64,000 bases of DNA, taken from positions 1,178,001 to 1,242,000 of the forward strand of contig OZ252006.1 in assembly GCA_965247175.1 (NCBI GenBank), read 5' to 3'. Positions 62,020 through 64,000 of the stretch are shown here, piece after piece. Position 1 is the first letter of the stretch. Each line of letters starts with the position of its first letter. The stretch comes from JANQMX01 sp965247175. GTDB lineage: Bacteria; Pseudomonadota; Alphaproteobacteria; Kiloniellales; DSM-21159. The notes beneath the pieces are model-generated. The model saw nothing but the letters and a program-made list of their open reading frames with translations. It searched no databases and had not been told where the DNA came from. A program made the translations under genes and the position numbers.

Positions 62020-63528
62020 ATGATGGTTGAACCTGAACTCGCCGAGTTTCAGCGACGCTTCGACGGCGGCGAGGCGCAGGTGGTCTGGACCTCGCTGGTC
62101 GCCGACCTCGAGACCCCTGTCTCCGCCTTCCTGAAACTGGCGGAGGGCCTGCCCTACTCCTTCCTCTTCGAATCGGTCGAGGGCGGCGCCACCATCGGCC
62201 GCTACTCCTTCATCACCATGAAGCCGGACGTGGTCTGGCGCTGTCGTGGCGACAAGGCTGAGATCAACCGGGAGGCGCGCTTCAATCCGCAGGCCTTCGT
62301 GGCCGAAGAGGCGGCTCCGCTGGAGAGTCTCCGCGCGCTCTGGCACGCCTCGCGCCTGACCTTGCCGAAATCATTGCCGCCCATGGCCTCCGGCCTGATC
62401 GGCTATTTCGGCTACGACATGGTGCGGCAGTTCGAGAAGATCCCCGACGAGAATCCCGATCTCTTCGGCCTGCCGGACTCCATCATGGTCCGGCCCACCG
62501 TCACCGCGGTCTTTGACCGGGTCGAGGACCTGGTCACCGTCATCACTCCGGTCTGGCCCGACAGCGGCCTGACGGCCCAGGCGGCCTTCGACCTAGCGCG
62601 CGAGCGCTTGGCCGAGGCGGTCGCCGACTTCAACCGCTCTCTGCCCTATCGCCGCGACAACGCGATCGCTGGTGCCGCCTTGCCCCAGCCCAGCGCCAAC
62701 ATGACGCCGGACGCCTTCAAGGCCATGGTCGAGACGGCGAAGGAGTACATCTTCGCCGGCGACATCTTCCAGGTGGTGATCTCGCAGCGCTTCGCCGTAC
62801 CCTTCACCCTGCCGCCCTTTGCCCTCTATCGCTCGCTGCGGCGGCTCAATCCCTCCCCCTTCCTTTTCTTCATGGATTTCGGGGACTTCGCGGCCGTCGG
62901 CTCCTCGCCGGAGATCCTGGTCCGGCTGCGCGACGGTCTGGTCACCATCCGCCCCCTCGCCGGAACCCGGAAGCGCGGCGCCACCGCGCAAGAGGACCAG
63001 GCCCTGGCCGCCGATCTCCTGTCCGATCCCAAGGAGCTGGCCGAGCACCTTATGCTGCTCGATCTCGGCCGCAACGACGTCGGACGGGTCGCCAAGGTCG
63101 GCTCGGTCAAGGTGACCGCCCGAGAGATCATCGAGTACTACAGCCACGTCATGCACATCAGCTCGACCGTCGAGGGTGAGCTGGAGAGCGGCCACGACGC
63201 CGTCGACGCGCTCTGCGCCGGCTTCCCGACCGGCACGGTGTCGGGTGCGCCCAAGGTGCGGGCCATGGAGATCATCGACGAATTGGAGCCCGATCGCCGC
63301 GGCCTCTATGCCGGGGCCGTGGGCTACCTCGGCAGCGACGGCGACATGGACACCTGCATCGCCCTGAGGACCGCGATCGTGAAAGACGGGCAGATGCTGG
63401 TTCAGGCCGGCGCCGGCATCGTCGCCGACAGCGAGCCGGAAGCCGAGTATCAAGAAACCCGCAATAAGGCCCGCGCCCTCATCCGCGCCGCCGAGGAAGC
63501 CGTCCGCTACGCCGCCCGCGAGGGCTGA
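62020..63528 (+). CDS. trpE: Anthranilate synthase component I
   Basis: 502 residues. The N-terminal half carries the tryptophan-feedback region (FESVEGGATIGRYSF), the C-terminal chorismate-binding half has FQVVISQRF, LAGTRKRGAT, GRNDVGRVA and GTVSGAPKVRAMEI. Makes anthranilate with TrpG. ATG 62020 is followed by another ATG at 62023. Unlike many alphaproteobacteria, trpG, trpD and trpC do not follow; the next gene is convergent. Confidence 0.96.
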   Translation: MMVEPELAEFQRRFDGGEAQVVWTSLVADLETPVSAFLKLAEGLPYSFLFESVEGGATIGRYSFITMKPDVVWRCRGDKAEINREARFNPQAFVAEEAAPLESLRALWHASRLTLPKSLPPMASGLIGYFGYDMVRQFEKIPDENPDLFGLPDSIMVRPTVTAVFDRVEDLVTVITPVWPDSGLTAQAAFDLARERLAEAVADFNRSLPYRRDNAIAGAALPQPSANMTPDAFKAMVETAKEYIFAGDIFQVVISQRFAVPFTLPPFALYRSLRRLNPSPFLFFMDFGDFAAVGSSPEILVRLRDGLVTIRPLAGTRKRGATAQEDQALAADLLSDPKELAEHLMLLDLGRNDVGRVAKVGSVKVTAREIIEYYSHVMHISSTVEGELESGHDAVDALCAGFPTGTVSGAPKVRAMEIIDELEPDRRGLYAGAVGYLGSDGDMDTCIALRTAIVKDGQMLVQAGAGIVADSEPEAEYQETRNKARALIRAAEEAVRYAAREG

Positions 63529-63536
63529 GACGCGGC

Positions 63537-63555
63537 CCCCGGCTCAAGGCCGGGG
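63537..63555. repeat. GC palindrome (REP-like) after trpE
   Basis: CCCCGGC (63537-63543), TCAAG loop, GCCGGGG (63549-63555), followed by TGACAA. The same GGCTCAAGGCCGGGGTGAC type of sequence is a frequent short dispersed repeat in Rhodospirillales-like genomes (from memory, not verified). It can serve as a bidirectional transcript end between the convergent trpE and YibQ genes. Only one copy was seen in this window. Confidence 0.55.
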
Positions 63556-63585
63556 TGACAATCGAGGGTACGGCGCGGGCAGTGC

Positions 63586-64000
63586 CTAGTCCTGGGCGCT
63601 GGCGACCTGGGTGGCGGTCTGCTGCGAGGCGATGATGTCGCTGAGCGGCGTGATGGTCAGGTGCTTGCCCGGCAGGGTGGGCAGCCATTCCCGAAGCGCT
63701 TCGATGGTGGCCGCATGGGGATGGCCGATAGCGACGGCATAGCCGCGCTCCCGTGCCACCCGCTCCAGCTGCTTGAGTTGCCGGCGAATGGCGCGCGCGT
63801 CGATCTCGTGGTCGAGGAAGACGTCGCGGGCGATCGACGGCACGCCGAGCTCCCGCGCGACGGAGAGCCCCGCCGATTTCGGCGAGGTCTTTGAATCCAG
63901 GAAATACAGACCCTTGGAGCGCACGGCTGAGAGCACACGGCGCATCTTCTCCCGGTCCTCGGTGAAGCGGCTGCCCATGTGGTTGTTGATGCCGGCAGCG
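63586..64000 (-). CDS. Divergent polysaccharide deacetylase (YibQ family), C-terminal part
   Basis: The 3' end of a leftward gene entering from the right window edge; 138 codons are visible. The sequence begins with AAGINNHMGSRFT, the signature of the YibQ/DUF610 divergent polysaccharide deacetylase family, followed by RSKGLYFLDSKTSP, RDVFLDHE and AIGHPHAATIEAL. In active NodB-fold enzymes these positions carry metal ligands; here several are kept. A role in envelope or septal peptidoglycan trimming is suggested for the family. Stop at 63586. Confidence 0.85.
   Translation of the reverse strand, partial: AAGINNHMGSRFTEDREKMRRVLSAVRSKGLYFLDSKTSPKSAGLSVARELGVPSIARDVFLDHEIDARAIRRQLKQLERVARERGYAVAIGHPHAATIEALREWLPTLPGKHLTITPLSDIIASQQTATQVASAQD

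Overview
The window is a gene-dense, GC-rich stretch of an alphaproteobacterial chromosome. Several gene orders are characteristic of that class: dusB-ntrB-ntrC-ntrY-ntrX-trkA-dat-hfq-hflX, ispDF fused in one gene, pyruvate dehydrogenase genes next to ftsB and eno, pyrG beside secG and tpiA, and ppiD-trpE. The gene content suggests a free-living, motile, TRAP-transporter-using organism of the Rhodospirillales/Kiloniellales type. The species cannot be fixed from the sequence alone. I see no rRNA, tRNA, CRISPR array, insertion sequence or prophage.

Region by region. 1-1032: the tail of an SMP-30/gluconolactonase-like gene and a ZIP-like membrane protein that has lost its metal motif. 1184-7351: a catabolic block with a D-2-hydroxyacid dehydrogenase, a complete TRAP transporter (dctP, dctQ, dctM), an amidase homologue without its catalytic residues, and a small membrane protein. 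7386-9146: an orphan CHASE-domain histidine kinase. 9167-20919: a cell-wall and housekeeping cluster (mltB-like, rlpA, dacC, holB, metG, tatD, MBL hydrolase). It is interrupted between rlpA and dacC by a roughly 4 kb accessory block at 11446-15281, and it lacks tmk before holB. 20946-24605: a hypothetical gene with an AT-rich start, a secreted YHS protein, mazG and an IMPase-family gene. 24689-28439: groESL with promoter and CIRCE operator, hflX and hfq. 28611-39876: a HAD hydrolase, D-amino-acid transaminase, trkA, ntrX, ntrY, ntrC, ntrB, dusB and a CcsA/HemX-like gene. 39960-45226: ispDF, pgpA, cinA, a CPBP protease and a chemoreceptor. 45257-52886: coq10/ratA-like, lipA, lpd, a VOC protein, pdhC, pdhB, pdhA and ftsB. 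53010-59929: eno, a DinB protein, a 2OG-Fe(II) oxygenase fusion, kdsA, pyrG, secG and tpiA. 60116-64000: ppiD, trpE and the end of a YibQ-type deacetylase.

The most interesting part is the block at 11463-15281. A ThrRS-like enzyme without TGS and editing domains (13327-14520) is preceded by a 25-codon leader ORF with seven consecutive threonine codons (13135-13212) and a rho-independent-type terminator (13241-13268). A GGCGGG segment just after the Thr codons can pair with the terminator's 5' arm. This is the architecture of ribosome-mediated transcription attenuation by charged tRNA-Thr. The divergent operon encodes an XRE-cupin regulator, a GNAT acetyltransferase and a YdcZ-type transporter. 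A 23-bp palindrome at the regulator's start codon lies between the -35 and -10 elements of the putative leader promoter, so both arms may be controlled together. One hypothesis is a threonylation-stress module or a resistance cassette against a threonyl-tRNA synthetase inhibitor.

Most of the remaining genes are housekeeping. Their main oddities are single insertions or losses against the usual alphaproteobacterial order and a few degenerate or fused proteins, listed in the findings.
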